Numbered from the stretch's first letter, positions 39,214 to 49,063 are shown. The stretch is 64,000 nt of DNA from Motiliproteus sp047633175 (GCA_047633175.1 JBLIEQ010000011.1:1-64000); one strand, 5' to 3'. Made by a program: numbers and translations. Notes: generated from the letters alone by a model not told the origin.

Positions 39214-41523
39214 TCAATGATCTGGAAGTTTAAATGCGACAAATGCGCTGCCTGCTGCCACACCAGAATAATATTTTCCCAAGGTCCCGCCTCCAGTTGC
39301 TGGAACAACCACGTATTCGGTGCCGTCGACTTCATAGATGGACGGTGGCGCCGAGCCTATAAAAGGAAGAACATAGTTCCAGAGCTCTTCACCGGTATCC
39401 TTGTCGAATGCTCTAATCTTTAGGTCCAGGGTGCCAGAAACAAACACCAATCCTCCGGCTGTTACCGAGGCGCCCCCAAAGTTTTCCGTACCAGTAATGG
39501 CAATGCCGCGCTCGCTTAGTTGTGTGTACTCACCTAAAGGGCGAGACCAAAGTTTTTTTCCGTTATTGAGATCAATTGCACTTAGCAATCCCCAAGGTGG
39601 TTTAGACCCCGGATAGCCTTCTTGGTCCATTAAACGACGATAGGGTGTACGGCTGTAGTTGAAATTACGTCCCTTGGGCTGCTTGCTGGATGTGTCCGCT
39701 AATTGATCGTCTCTCTTGAAGAGATAATCGATGATCGAGGTTGCATCATTGCTGGTCAGTCCTTTAGGCGGAGGCATAGAGCGAATACCGTTTTCAATAA
39801 TAGTCTCTACCTCCACCCGATCCGTGCTCAATTTTAACCACACTAAGCTGGGTCCGACACCCCCTTCGCGGTTATTGCCGTGGCAGCCAGAACAATACGT
39901 CAGATAGGCGCGTCGACCGGAAGTGACCGGTAATAGGGATTCGTCAGGGGATGGCCCTCGATTAACGACGCTAACGGTATAGGGTACCTGATTAGAACTC
40001 ACGTATAGAATGCCGGAGGCTTGGTCGACCGCTGCTCCCGTCCACTCGGCTCCACCGTGGAGCCCAAAAAAGGCACTAGGGACACCCTCTTCATGGGGCA
40101 CAAAGAAACCGTAATTTGCCTGATCCATCTGTGCTAGCACGGCCTGCCTGTTACCCTCGCCGATGTTGGTTATCTGATCTAAGTCGAAGTAAGGTCTTGA
40201 AAATGGTTCAGGGAGTTCTACTGCGGGCTGGTAGGGCCAGGTCTTTTCCCCGTACAGCGTAGAGGTTGGCGCCCTTTTCAATCCAAACCCAAACACGGGT
40301 TTTCCGCTAAGACGGTCCAGCAACAAAGTATTGCCGAGTTTTGTCACCGCAGCAACGACGTCAACGCGTTGATTACCAATCGTTATCGTCGTAAGTATTG
40401 GCGATGCGGGAATATCCAGATCCCACAGGTCGTGCCTGACCTCCTGGAAAGACCACAGAACTGTGCCATCTCTTATGTCGATAGCAATCACGCTGTTGGC
40501 ATGCTGATTCCTACCGGGTCGGTCGGTCCCCACCAAGATAGGGGCAGGATCACCTGTGGTGACGTAGGCAATCTGACGTTCACTATCAAGTGCCATCCCA
40601 CCCCACGGATTCCCACCCTTGAGCGCAAAAGGGCGTCCTCCCTGAGTCTTTTTTGCACCATATACCAGCAGGCTTGTTTCCCATAATAGGCGCCCGCTCA
40701 GCAGGTCATAACCCGCCAATGATGGCTTAAAGGTCGCGTGTATAATCGTGTTTCCGGCGATGGCTGGAGCTATTTTCCCGGTACCTCCTGAGTCGACGAT
40801 TCCGGATTTACCGAAGCCTTCAATTGCAGAACCATCTTCTGCGTTTAGGGCAATCAGATAGGGGCCGTTAGGGAAGTAGATACGAGGGCTATGGCGTGCG
40901 TCGCCTTGCCAGTAAATCATTCCACGCCGGGCGGGAAATTTCTCAGGCGGCGAGTATTGCCATAACTGACGACCCGTCTTGGCGTCGAGCGCAACGATGT
41001 CATGCCCCCCGGTCGGCGTATAAAGAACGCCCCGAGCAATGACAGGATTGCTCTGTATATTGGCAGTCCCCGTTTGCGGCTTGTAAATCCAGGCAACTTC
41101 CAGATCCTGAACATTGTCGGTATTTATCTGGTCCAATTCGGAGTAGCGGCTTGAGTCATTACGCCCATGGCTGCGGTGCCACAGTCGAGCATTCAAATTC
41201 TGACCTGTGCTCTTTGTTAATTGATCCACAGGTGCTGGCTCAATCATCTTAAGCAAAGGTAGTACTTCCCTTTCCGCAACGGACTCCACTACCCAATAGT
41301 CTGATGCCAGACTCTTGAGAACGTATTCATACAGGTATTGATTGGATACGCTCTCTATCTTCAGATAGGCCCGCTCGCAAACCCCACCTTTCGGAGATAG
41401 GGAAACACAGGAGTAGCCTCCCAAAAAAGGCAGCGTAAATGCAGCTAAAAAGATCCATAAATAACCACGCTTTAAATTAAAAAAACATCCTTGGATTGTG
41501 AATCTCCTTATTTTATAACGCAT
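39214..41523 (-). CDS. PQQ-dependent dehydrogenase with cytochrome c domain
   Basis: A 769-residue quinoprotein. An N-terminal export signal (hydrophobic residues 20-38) precedes the beta-propeller: 'LDQINTDNVQDLEVAWIYKP', several 'LDAKTGRQLWQY'-type repeats and 'VTTGDPAPILVG'. A heme c site CSGCHG lies at about residue 540 with a later Met in 'IRSMPPPKGL', then the last propeller blades ('GGASVTAGGLVFVSGTLDLK'). The layout fits membrane-linked quinoprotein sugar/alcohol dehydrogenases that pass electrons to the respiratory chain from the periplasm. No ribosome site precedes the ATG; TATAAT sits directly upstream and AAGGAG falls inside codons 5-7, so the true start is uncertain. Substrate unknown. 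Confidence 0.85.
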   Translation of the reverse strand: MRYKIRRFTIQGCFFNLKRGYLWIFLAAFTLPFLGGYSCVSLSPKGGVCERAYLKIESVSNQYLYEYVLKSLASDYWVVESVAEREVLPLLKMIEPAPVDQLTKSTGQNLNARLWHRSHGRNDSSRYSELDQINTDNVQDLEVAWIYKPQTGTANIQSNPVIARGVLYTPTGGHDIVALDAKTGRQLWQYSPPEKFPARRGMIYWQGDARHSPRIYFPNGPYLIALNAEDGSAIEGFGKSGIVDSGGTGKIAPAIAGNTIIHATFKPSLAGYDLLSGRLLWETSLLVYGAKKTQGGRPFALKGGNPWGGMALDSERQIAYVTTGDPAPILVGTDRPGRNQHANSVIAIDIRDGTVLWSFQEVRHDLWDLDIPASPILTTITIGNQRVDVVAAVTKLGNTLLLDRLSGKPVFGFGLKRAPTSTLYGEKTWPYQPAVELPEPFSRPYFDLDQITNIGEGNRQAVLAQMDQANYGFFVPHEEGVPSAFFGLHGGAEWTGAAVDQASGILYVSSNQVPYTVSVVNRGPSPDESLLPVTSGRRAYLTYCSGCHGNNREGGVGPSLVWLKLSTDRVEVETIIENGIRSMPPPKGLTSNDATSIIDYLFKRDDQLADTSSKQPKGRNFNYSRTPYRRLMDQEGYPGSKPPWGLLSAIDLNNGKKLWSRPLGEYTQLSERGIAITGTENFGGASVTAGGLVFVSGTLDLKIRAFDKDTGEELWNYVLPFIGSAPPSIYEVDGTEYVVVPATGGGTLGKYYSGVAAGSAFVAFKLPDH

Positions 41524-41904
41524 TATTATAGATGTGAAATAAATTATTTTACTTTTCTAACCTGATATATACAGCACTTACGCTCGGATAGTGCCTCGAA
41601 TACATTAGCCTAGTTTTACCGATATCGTATGATCTTCCCTATCAACAAACTACTCTATGCCATCTAAGATATCAGAAGATTGTTTTTTAAGGTAGCTAGA
41701 ATAAATTCAATGGTTATTTGTCTGATCAAACATGTTATTAGACTTACAAGCAGAATCCCGCTTATACATCCTGTCGGTCCGAGCATTAACGGCACGATAT
41801 GGTTTTTCTCTATGATATCCAAAATATTTCTCCGGTTTCATTGCCGGAGAATTATCCAGACTAGGAGGCGCACTGAGAATGTGAGTTAGATTAGACGCTT
41901 ACCT
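41524..41904. other. AT-rich gap between the dehydrogenase and the EPS operon
   Basis: No gene seen. It contains the hairpin listed separately and, next to the dehydrogenase start, TATAAT on the minus strand without a good -35. Confidence 0.5.
41822..41851 (-). terminator. hairpin at the end of the 13-gene EPS operon
   Basis: An eight-pair perfect stem TTCTCCGG/CCGGAGAA with loop CAATGAAA (minus strand), followed by ATATTTT. It lies about 55 bases past the last operon gene. The T run is imperfect. Confidence 0.55.
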
Positions 41905-43131
41905 TTAATCAGAGCCGTGTTTGAGCAGCTTACGCAGTATTTTGCGCCCCGCATTGCGCATATCCGACAGGAAGGGCTTAGGGTCATTCCATTCAAATAC
42001 GTAGCAATGAATGCTCGGCCTGAAGAAACGGGTAATGAATGCGCTCAGTTCGCTTAACGCGGAAAATTTCACATTAGGATCGGTAATTAGCTCTGACTTA
42101 AACAGGATGCGCAACAAACGTTTGATCTCAGGAATCATATAGCGGCTTTGCAGGCCGTACTTTATGGTGGTAGTAACGGGGTTTTTCTGTTTGCCTATGA
42201 CCTCAACTAGGCTGCTGGCAAAACTGACATCCGAGCGGGTTGCTAGTGGCAGGCTCCCCCAGAAACGCCCATTTATCTCCATCAGCCAGTAGCTGTTCGT
42301 CGCGGGTTCATAACGGTATTCCACCATCGCTACACCGTTCCAATTCAGTGCCTTTAGCAGCCTCCGTGATTGTTCCATACAGCTGGTGTGCTGATCTGGA
42401 GCCAGTGCCTGACAAAGGGTCGATGAGCCGCCTTCGGGCGGCCATTCATTGATACGTTGGTGCTGAAATTCAACCAGTGAAGCCCCCTCTCTGCACAGGA
42501 AAAACTGACCAATACCAAAGCCTGGGCAATAGCGTTGTATCAGGGGGTAGCGGGCTATGGCCTCATACTTTTTCAACGCATCTTTTAGTTCATTAAAGTC
42601 CTGGCAATATTCTAGCTTGAGTAGGCTCAAGCCCTGATTCTGGAGCAGCTGGGCGATCTGATGCGGATTGGACCACTTCAAAATAACGGGAAACTTAAGC
42701 TGTGCCTGCAATGCCGTTAGTTGTTCAAGGCTATCAATTTTATATGACGCTGGCGTTTGGATTGCAAGCGTTGATGCTATTTCAAGTGTTTGACTCTTAT
42801 CTAAGACTTTGGCCATTTGCTCGGCATTAGGATCCAGCAGGGTAAGGTACTGCTCAAGGCGTTGCCGATGTCGGTTAACCAAGTTTATATCAGACTCCCC
42901 AATGCTCACCAAGAAAGCGTGGTGGTAGGTTGAGGCGACGTCAATCAATTGCTCGATTAATAGTTCGGGTGTCGAATTTCTAACCATGCCTTTTGAGCAG
43001 TATTTGGACATCAGCCCCAGCGAGTATCGATGGCTGCCAAATCCAATGACGTTGTATTTGTGTCGGCCAAGATCTCTGATCACGGCCAGGCCGATGGGAG
43101 AATCTGTTCCCAGCACGATAACGGTCTCCAT
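41905..43131 (-). CDS. ATP-grasp ligase-like protein
   Basis: A 408-residue protein with the ATP-grasp layout. A Rossmann-like start 'VIVLGTDSPIGLAVIRDLGR' is followed by the ATP-binding middle ('PVILKWSNPHQIAQLL') and 'ALNWNGVAMVEYRYEPATNS' with 'YWLMEINGRFWGSLPLAT', where E-x-N binds Mg. Such enzymes couple a carboxylate to an amine or thiol; in polysaccharide loci they may attach amino acids to uronic acids. It is the last gene of the operon, 17 bases after the deacetylase. Substrates are unknown. Confidence 0.8.
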   Translation of the reverse strand: METVIVLGTDSPIGLAVIRDLGRHKYNVIGFGSHRYSLGLMSKYCSKGMVRNSTPELLIEQLIDVASTYHHAFLVSIGESDINLVNRHRQRLEQYLTLLDPNAEQMAKVLDKSQTLEIASTLAIQTPASYKIDSLEQLTALQAQLKFPVILKWSNPHQIAQLLQNQGLSLLKLEYCQDFNELKDALKKYEAIARYPLIQRYCPGFGIGQFFLCREGASLVEFQHQRINEWPPEGGSSTLCQALAPDQHTSCMEQSRRLLKALNWNGVAMVEYRYEPATNSYWLMEINGRFWGSLPLATRSDVSFASSLVEVIGKQKNPVTTTIKYGLQSRYMIPEIKRLLRILFKSELITDPNVKFSALSELSAFITRFFRPSIHCYVFEWNDPKPFLSDMRNAGRKILRKLLKHGSD

Positions 43132-43148
43132 AAGATTTCTTATTACTC

Positions 43149-44144
43149 CTAGCAGAAGTGATCAGTGTAATAGTTTTCAGCGGTGCGCTTTAACATGGAC
43201 AGATAACTGCCGCTGAGTGGCTGACGATCCTGATTGCGTATCGATACCTTTTTAGTATCAATTTTGGAAAAAGTGGTGACATTAAACCGGTCTGAATGCG
43301 TTTTTAGGTATTGGCAGAGTTGCTGTAAACGACGCTGGTTGGTTAGATTGGGACGCATGTTATCAAACCGAAATGAATCGCGGCTGATAAACTCAAACGG
43401 ATGGGTGATCAGACATACCATATCGTAGTCCTTCGCATAGGCTTGATCGAGGCTACTAATTAACTCATGGCTAGAGCAAGCGGTGAGTGCAAGCGGTCGC
43501 TGAACCTTATGACCCTGTGGGCTGTAGCTCTCGAAGGCGGTTAAAGGTACTTCGACGACACCCTCTATCTGGCGATAGTTATGCAGACAGTGTAACTCAG
43601 GATCGGTGGGTGGGCAGGTGGCGACGGAGATATTAGATGAGACGTTTAGTCCCACTCGATTCAACGCTTTAAACGTATCTAATCCCGCAGAAAAATTACC
43701 GGTGCGTACTGCGACGGGACTGCCAAGTTTCCAATCTTCAAAACGTTCTATCGCCTCGGAAAAGGTGTCTGCCAGTTCATCGACCGAACGGCCGGTACTG
43801 TGGTCATCAGGTGCGGTTTTAATGACTCTGCCATCGGTAAAATTACGCCAACAGGGGTGCACATGCAGTTGCAGGTCCTGGCCTGCTTCGAGGATCTGCT
43901 CAGCACGGCGTTGCATCGGTTCGGTTCCGAAGTAGCGGCTTTGCAATGTTTCGGTAAAAAAAGTGGCCTGTAACCCGCTCTGTTGTAACGTTTGCAATAA
44001 AAACCCCAGGGCTTGGCTTCTGCCATCGACCATACCGTCTACTGGCTCGCATAATAGGGGTTGGTAGCGGTCAGGAGCGGCAAAGCAGCCTGCGATTGAA
44101 GCTTCAGTATCGACTGTCAGATACACATCCATACGGTGACTCAT
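43149..44144 (-). CDS. polysaccharide deacetylase-like protein
   Basis: A 331-residue NodB-like protein. 'DVYLTVDTEASIAGCF' holds the Asp-x-Glu metal motif that replaces the classical DD. 'LQATFFTETLQSRYFG' and 'QDLQLHVHPCWRNF' (HxH-type metal ligands) follow, then 'AVRTGNFSAGLDTFKAL' and a late 'VCLITHPFEF'. It belongs to a divergent deacetylase group common in sugar clusters. The chosen ATG is one base past the stop of the preceding acyltransferase; the longer frame overlaps that gene by 128 bases and is rejected. Target unknown. Confidence 0.78.
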   Translation of the reverse strand: MSHRMDVYLTVDTEASIAGCFAAPDRYQPLLCEPVDGMVDGRSQALGFLLQTLQQSGLQATFFTETLQSRYFGTEPMQRRAEQILEAGQDLQLHVHPCWRNFTDGRVIKTAPDDHSTGRSVDELADTFSEAIERFEDWKLGSPVAVRTGNFSAGLDTFKALNRVGLNVSSNISVATCPPTDPELHCLHNYRQIEGVVEVPLTAFESYSPQGHKVQRPLALTACSSHELISSLDQAYAKDYDMVCLITHPFEFISRDSFRFDNMRPNLTNQRRLQQLCQYLKTHSDRFNVTTFSKIDTKKVSIRNQDRQPLSGSYLSMLKRTAENYYTDHFC

Positions 44145-44145
44145 C

Positions 44146-45255
44146 TTAATTCTGCTCGATGTTAATGAATTTTGACTTGAGTACGTAAGCAGACCTGCTA
44201 AGCCTGGCGTGCAGTGCTTTGAAAAAACGCCGGTAGACGTGTTTGGTGTTCTCAATTTTTCTGCCAATGGCAACGATGATGGCGAAGGTGATGCCGCAAA
44301 CTAACAGGTGATGCAGATTTGGTTGCAGTTGATAGTCCGCCAGCATGGCATCAAGGAATCGTAGCATCGGTTGGTGCAGTAAATAGAGCGCAAATGTCAG
44401 GTTGGAAAAGTTGCGAATAAATGCGGTGATACGATTGTCAGTGATGGTGATATGAGCGGCCAGCACTCGTGCCGAAGCGAAGTTAACCGAGATGATCAGC
44501 GCAAGCAGGTAGTCAGTGATGACATAGCGTGAAAAAGCCAGTTCACGAAAATAGACCTTGCCTAGCCACTGCTCCAGCAGATTCCAACCGACGTAGGATA
44601 GTCCGTTAACGACGAACAGGTAAAACGCGACAAAGGAGCCAATGAAGAGAAGCCAATTTACCCCGATAGACAACCCCGCCAACGGGTTGCGTCGATAGAC
44701 CCATACGCCAACCCACCAGAAGGGAGCTAAAAGTAGGATTTTGGGGCCAAGGATCAGCGCGATTCCTAATAATAACAGTACTCTGTTTTTGAAATAAAAT
44801 GCTGCCGCAAAGCTGAGGTAGTACCAGACTTCGTAATTGATTGACCAGTAGGGCACGTTGCTGAACGATTGAATTGAGACAAACCAGATTTCATTAGTAA
44901 ACAGCAGGCTCGATAGGAAGCGCAGCCAGGCTAAATCAAAGAAATCGCCATAGGCAGTAGGATGGAGTGCTGAACCTATCAGATCGAGGCCGAGGGTGAT
45001 GCACAGCGCCGGGATTGCTACCGAGTAGATCCGTGAGGCTCGGTTGATCAGAAAGTCCGATAGTTTTTTCTCTTTGGTATCGAAGCAGTAGGCGATGATA
45101 AAGCCTGACATGACAAAAAAGATCACCACCGCTTCATGGCCGAGTTTAAAAATCAGACTCTCGTATTCGTAGATGTTTCGTGAGTGGTAAAGAAAGACCA
45201 GGAAAGCCGCGCTAAAACGGACCACATCAAGATATAACGAGAAACTATTGGGCAT
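44146..45255 (-). CDS. acyltransferase family 3 membrane protein 2
   Basis: A 369-residue protein with about ten spans. 'LYLDVVRFSAAFLVFLYHSR' carries the conserved Arg and His, 'LGHEAVVIFFVMSGFIIAYC' the second block, 'LINRASRIYSVAIPAL' the third. Acylates a sugar hydroxyl or amine from an inner-membrane site. It overlaps the CapK-like gene by 11 bases. Given that neighbour, the transferred group may be one activated by the CapK-like ligase (inference). Distinct from the copy at 33-34 kb. Confidence 0.85.
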   Translation of the reverse strand: MPNSFSLYLDVVRFSAAFLVFLYHSRNIYEYESLIFKLGHEAVVIFFVMSGFIIAYCFDTKEKKLSDFLINRASRIYSVAIPALCITLGLDLIGSALHPTAYGDFFDLAWLRFLSSLLFTNEIWFVSIQSFSNVPYWSINYEVWYYLSFAAAFYFKNRVLLLLGIALILGPKILLLAPFWWVGVWVYRRNPLAGLSIGVNWLLFIGSFVAFYLFVVNGLSYVGWNLLEQWLGKVYFRELAFSRYVITDYLLALIISVNFASARVLAAHITITDNRITAFIRNFSNLTFALYLLHQPMLRFLDAMLADYQLQPNLHHLLVCGITFAIIVAIGRKIENTKHVYRRFFKALHARLSRSAYVLKSKFINIEQN

Positions 45256-46660
45256 CGGTTTGCCTTATATCGGTCAGGGTACTGTCTAGATGTGGAGAGA
45301 CTGTCCTATCTTCGACATAACGGAATTTGCCGTTTTTTGTTGTTGGAAAGTGGTTGAGTTTCACGACATCGACCTGCATATCCTGACCTAATCGTTGCTT
45401 CATGGCCGTCTCCATATCACGCAAAGCGCTATCCTCGAATTGGCTATTGGCTTTGATCTGAATCTGGATTTGTTGGCTACCCAGTTGTATCACTTTGAAC
45501 TGCTCAATACTTGGCATCTCGCGCAAGATATAGATCAATGCTAGCGCGTGAACCTTGGCGCCGTCTGTTGCGGTAATGAAATCGGTGGCACGTCCCTGGA
45601 CCTCTTGCATCACCGGTAGGCCTCGACCACAAGGGCAGGGAATTGACGAAAGTGTGCCCATGTCGCCGGTTTGATAGCGTACGAACGGAAAGCCCCTGGT
45701 GGCCATGTGGGTGACGACGATCTCGCCTTCCTGACCTGCCTGGCAGGGGTTCCCCTGGTCGTCAATGATCTCGACGACGAGCTGTTCGGCGCTGATATGC
45801 ATCGATCCCTGCGGGCACTCGTGGGCAATAAAACCAGCATCTCGAGCCCCGTAGCCATTGGCGACAGGAGCGGCGAAGGCCTGTTCGATGATTTCCCGTT
45901 GATGGGGGTAAAGCATTTCCGAGGTGGTGAATACCACTTTTACACCCAGGGTATTAAGGGGTATGCCCTGCTTGGTCGCGGCGAGGGCTAATTGATGAAT
46001 CACCGACGGGTAGCCGAAGACCATGGCCGGGTGGAGTTCGCTCAGGCGCTGCAGGTAGCTGCTGATCTTGACAGGGTGGAGGTCGAAGGCGGGTATCAAG
46101 TGGGAACGAAACAGCCGATCACGCAGCAATTTGACGTAATCCTGTTTGCCCAGTTCGATGGGGGATCCCCAGATAACAGCCTCGACATCTCCGATATCGA
46201 CATCCCACCAGCGAGTGGCACGCCATTTAGCGGCGACATCATGGCTGACTCTATCCATGCCCATATAAAAAATAAGCGGTTCACCGCTGGAACCACCGGT
46301 GTTGTATTTAAGCAGTTTACCGGCCTCGGTACTCCTGAGTGCCTGTTGATTATCGTGTATATCTGACTTGGTCAGAAAGGGCAGCTTGACCAGGTCGGCC
46401 GCACAGCTGATATCTTTGGCTGTAATATTGAGTTCATCGAAAATAGCCGAGTAATAAGGGTTATTAGTCGCCAGATCGGCTATGAATTTTTGCAGTTCTT
46501 GTGCCTGGAGAGCGGCGAGTTGCTCAGGTGGTAACCATTGACTGCGTTCCAGTTCGGCAAGCATAGCCACACTATGATGTTTTTTTAACCGTTCATGCAG
46601 CGGAAATAGTGTGCTTGTCACCAGCTGAGTGTAGAGCGATGTACTGGGTGATCTACTCAT
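45245..46660 (-). CDS. phenylacetate-CoA ligase-like (PaaK/CapK family) adenylating enzyme
   Basis: A 471-residue ANL enzyme of the PaaK/CapK group. 'LLKYNTGGSSGEPLIFYMGM' is the phosphate loop. 'WGSPIELGKQD', 'VFTTSEMLYPHQREIIEQAF', 'GYGARDAGFIAHECPQG' and 'GEIVVTHMATRGFPFVRYQT' follow, then 'GRGLPVMQEVQGRATDFI'. CapK-type members sit in capsule operons and are thought to activate a carboxylate that decorates the polymer. The C-terminal 'HFPTTKNGKFRYVEDR' gives the A10 Lys. Overlaps the polymerase stop by four bases. True substrate unknown. Confidence 0.86.
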   Translation of the reverse strand: MSRSPSTSLYTQLVTSTLFPLHERLKKHHSVAMLAELERSQWLPPEQLAALQAQELQKFIADLATNNPYYSAIFDELNITAKDISCAADLVKLPFLTKSDIHDNQQALRSTEAGKLLKYNTGGSSGEPLIFYMGMDRVSHDVAAKWRATRWWDVDIGDVEAVIWGSPIELGKQDYVKLLRDRLFRSHLIPAFDLHPVKISSYLQRLSELHPAMVFGYPSVIHQLALAATKQGIPLNTLGVKVVFTTSEMLYPHQREIIEQAFAAPVANGYGARDAGFIAHECPQGSMHISAEQLVVEIIDDQGNPCQAGQEGEIVVTHMATRGFPFVRYQTGDMGTLSSIPCPCGRGLPVMQEVQGRATDFITATDGAKVHALALIYILREMPSIEQFKVIQLGSQQIQIQIKANSQFEDSALRDMETAMKQRLGQDMQVDVVKLNHFPTTKNGKFRYVEDRTVSPHLDSTLTDIRQTDAQ

Positions 46661-47979
46661 TCTGCGATTTTCATCCCTTGCTCGGTCATCTTCCTGTTAG
46701 TCGAAAATGCAGATCGTTGTGACATTTTGTTGTTGGGTAGCGATTTACGCAAGACGATCTGTTCAAGCGCGACCAAAGTGATAATCAAATGATACGGGAG
46801 GTCGAAATAGGCCAATCCGAGGAATGCCGCCCCGGTGCTATAGGCGATTAAACTGCACTGCAGCATTCTAGCGAGGTTGCCCGCCCATTGAAGGTCTTGG
46901 TGCAGTTTGGACAACCGGATAACATGATTGGCTGTGCTCCAGGACAGCAGCCCTAAAAGCAGGAATAACAGTAAACCGATAAAGCCGTGCTGTCCCATGA
47001 CTTGAAAGTAGATGCTATGAGAGTCGTGGTAATCAAGAGGATCTGGGGCGTAGAGGACAAAGTTTTGACGGTTGGTGGTGTCAAAACCACCGCCAAATAT
47101 ATTATCTTTGGCTAGGTTGTAGGCCATATACCAGGCATTGAAGCGACCTTGTACTGACCCGTCATAATCTGCTGTATCATCGTTAACGATGGTTCCCATG
47201 CGGTCATACCACTGTTGCGGCATTACAGCTAAAGCGACCGGTACCAAAACTGCAAAAACTAGAGATATGTACAGTTTTTTTGGGCTCTTGAGCCAGAGGA
47301 AAATACCCAATGAAACACCAGCTACAATAGCCCCACGTGACTGCGTTCCGAGAATGGAGATTAGCGATAAACTAGTAATAGCGAATAAGCCGTAGCGTAT
47401 CCAGCGGTTTCTGGATTGGCTGATCAGGTAATATAGAAGAGGGATAATGATCAGCAGAGTCAGCCCCAATTCATTGTTGCCTTCAAAAAAACCACCAGGT
47501 GGTCCCAAAACTGTACCGCCCCCTGCTGTTCTGATCGTGAAAATACCGCCTTTAAAACCATAAAATCCGATGCTTAGCACGATCACCCATATGGCTTGTT
47601 CAATACGTTCTCGGCTGGTAAATAGCGCTAAGATGATGAGCGTTATGAACTGGATTTTCATGACCTTCTCAAATCGCATCATCTTCATTTCTGAGGGTGA
47701 GGCTATCAAGGTGGTGATACACATCCAGCCGAGAAAGAGCAACAAAGTGATGGTGACGGGAGTCAAGGGGATCTTCTTCGGTTCTTTGCTGAACAGGTAC
47801 GCAGCTAGAAAGGATGCAGCGATGATCTGGGCTACCGGTAGCGTGTAGACAAACCCCCAGCCCAGACGATGCGGCACCATGTAGCTGATCCAGCACCACA
47901 TCAGGGCGCCGATAAAGGGACGTTTAAAGATAAATGGGATCGAACCAAAGATTATAGTGGCAATCACAATATCCCGCAT
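46657..47979 (-). CDS. O-antigen ligase/polymerase, exosortase A-associated
   Basis: A 440-residue integral membrane protein with about 11 spans. It matches the O-glycosylation ligase type found in exosortase A loci: 'FKRPFIGALMWCWISYMVPH', 'RLGWGFVYTLPVAQIIA' near the N-terminus, then 'GGGTVLGPPGGFFEGNNELG' and 'LGTQSRGAIVAGVSLGIFLW', and a large periplasmic loop with 'GSVQGRFNAWYMAYNLAKDN'. It may polymerise repeat units or transfer glycan to protein. One base separates it from the glycosyltransferase stop upstream. Confidence 0.9.
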   Translation of the reverse strand: MRDIVIATIIFGSIPFIFKRPFIGALMWCWISYMVPHRLGWGFVYTLPVAQIIAASFLAAYLFSKEPKKIPLTPVTITLLLFLGWMCITTLIASPSEMKMMRFEKVMKIQFITLIILALFTSRERIEQAIWVIVLSIGFYGFKGGIFTIRTAGGGTVLGPPGGFFEGNNELGLTLLIIIPLLYYLISQSRNRWIRYGLFAITSLSLISILGTQSRGAIVAGVSLGIFLWLKSPKKLYISLVFAVLVPVALAVMPQQWYDRMGTIVNDDTADYDGSVQGRFNAWYMAYNLAKDNIFGGGFDTTNRQNFVLYAPDPLDYHDSHSIYFQVMGQHGFIGLLLFLLLGLLSWSTANHVIRLSKLHQDLQWAGNLARMLQCSLIAYSTGAAFLGLAYFDLPYHLIITLVALEQIVLRKSLPNNKMSQRSAFSTNRKMTEQGMKIAE

Positions 47980-47980
47980 A

Positions 47981-49063
47981 TCAGCAAACCTCCTGCTGTT
48001 GCGCTAGCTGCTGTTGATAGCACTTTTCCCACAGCGGTAACACGGCGTCGGGTCTATATTGGATGACCTTCTGGTGGCCGTTTTGGCTTAAGTTAGAGGC
48101 GAGTAACGGGTCTTTGAGCAGTTCCAGGACCGCATCGGCAATGGCTCGAGCATCACCGACGTTGATCAGCAGGGCGGTTTCCCGATCCGTCACCATATAA
48201 GGGATGCCACCGACAGCCGTCGTCACGATCGGTATGCCACAGGCCATCGCTTCTAATAAAGAATTGGGCATGTTGTCGGCGGTGGTCGGGTTGATCAGGA
48301 TATCGGCGCTGGCGTAAAGAGCGACCATCTGCGAGCGATCGAGGCGGCCTGTAAAGTGAATTCTCTGGTTAACGCTCAGATCGCAAGCCAGCTTCTCTAA
48401 CTTTCCGCGCTCGGGACCATCACCCGCAATTGTCATCCGGGCTCCAGGTGTCTGCTGAATGATCAGCACCAAGGCTTCGATAGCATAGTGATTGCCATAC
48501 AGCGCTTCCAGGTTCCGGGTCACGATAAGGTGTAAGGACTTCTTATCGGAACGGTAAGGCCGATATTTAAACAGCTCCAGATTTACAATATTTGGGATGA
48601 CCTCGGCATCGATCCCATACTTGTTGAACACCGCTTCCAAAAAGGTACTGGGGACAATCAACCCCGAGCTGCGCTTTAGCGAGAAGCGTACCCGTGCGGC
48701 GGCAGTGGACAAAAATTCGTCGGCCAATCCGCCACGGTAATTGATTAGACAGGGAATACGGTAGAGCCGGGCAATATGAATCACTGGGACGCTGAATAAA
48801 TACCAGGCCCAGCCTGAATTGGACAGAGTATGCACCACCTCGTAACGGGGCAGTTGGCTGAATAAATTGAAAATGTACTGCACTAATCGAAACAGTGCCC
48901 GTAGCAGCGGGATGCGACCTATAAATGCCGGCCGATAGGCTGGATTGGTGCTGATCAGGGTGACCTGATGACCTCTGGCTTGGAGCAGCTGCAGCAGCTG
49001 TTGCGTCTGCATCGCCATGCCGCCATTGGGTGGTGGTGAGGGTCCGACCAGTGCAATCCTCAT
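47981..49063 (-). CDS. glycosyltransferase family 4
   Basis: A 360-residue GT-B enzyme. 'IALVGPSPPPNGGMAMQTQQ' is the acceptor-site start. 'SLHLIVTRNLEALYGNHYAI' and 'GPERGKLEKLACDL' with 'INPTTADNMPNSLLEAMACG' and 'IPIVTTAVGGIPYMV' give the donor site (ExxxxxxxE-type). The ATG overlaps the preceding stop (ATGA); the longest frame starts 105 bases earlier inside that gene and is rejected. Sugar unknown. Confidence 0.9.
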   Translation of the reverse strand: MRIALVGPSPPPNGGMAMQTQQLLQLLQARGHQVTLISTNPAYRPAFIGRIPLLRALFRLVQYIFNLFSQLPRYEVVHTLSNSGWAWYLFSVPVIHIARLYRIPCLINYRGGLADEFLSTAAARVRFSLKRSSGLIVPSTFLEAVFNKYGIDAEVIPNIVNLELFKYRPYRSDKKSLHLIVTRNLEALYGNHYAIEALVLIIQQTPGARMTIAGDGPERGKLEKLACDLSVNQRIHFTGRLDRSQMVALYASADILINPTTADNMPNSLLEAMACGIPIVTTAVGGIPYMVTDRETALLINVGDARAIADAVLELLKDPLLASNLSQNGHQKVIQYRPDAVLPLWEKCYQQQLAQQQEVC

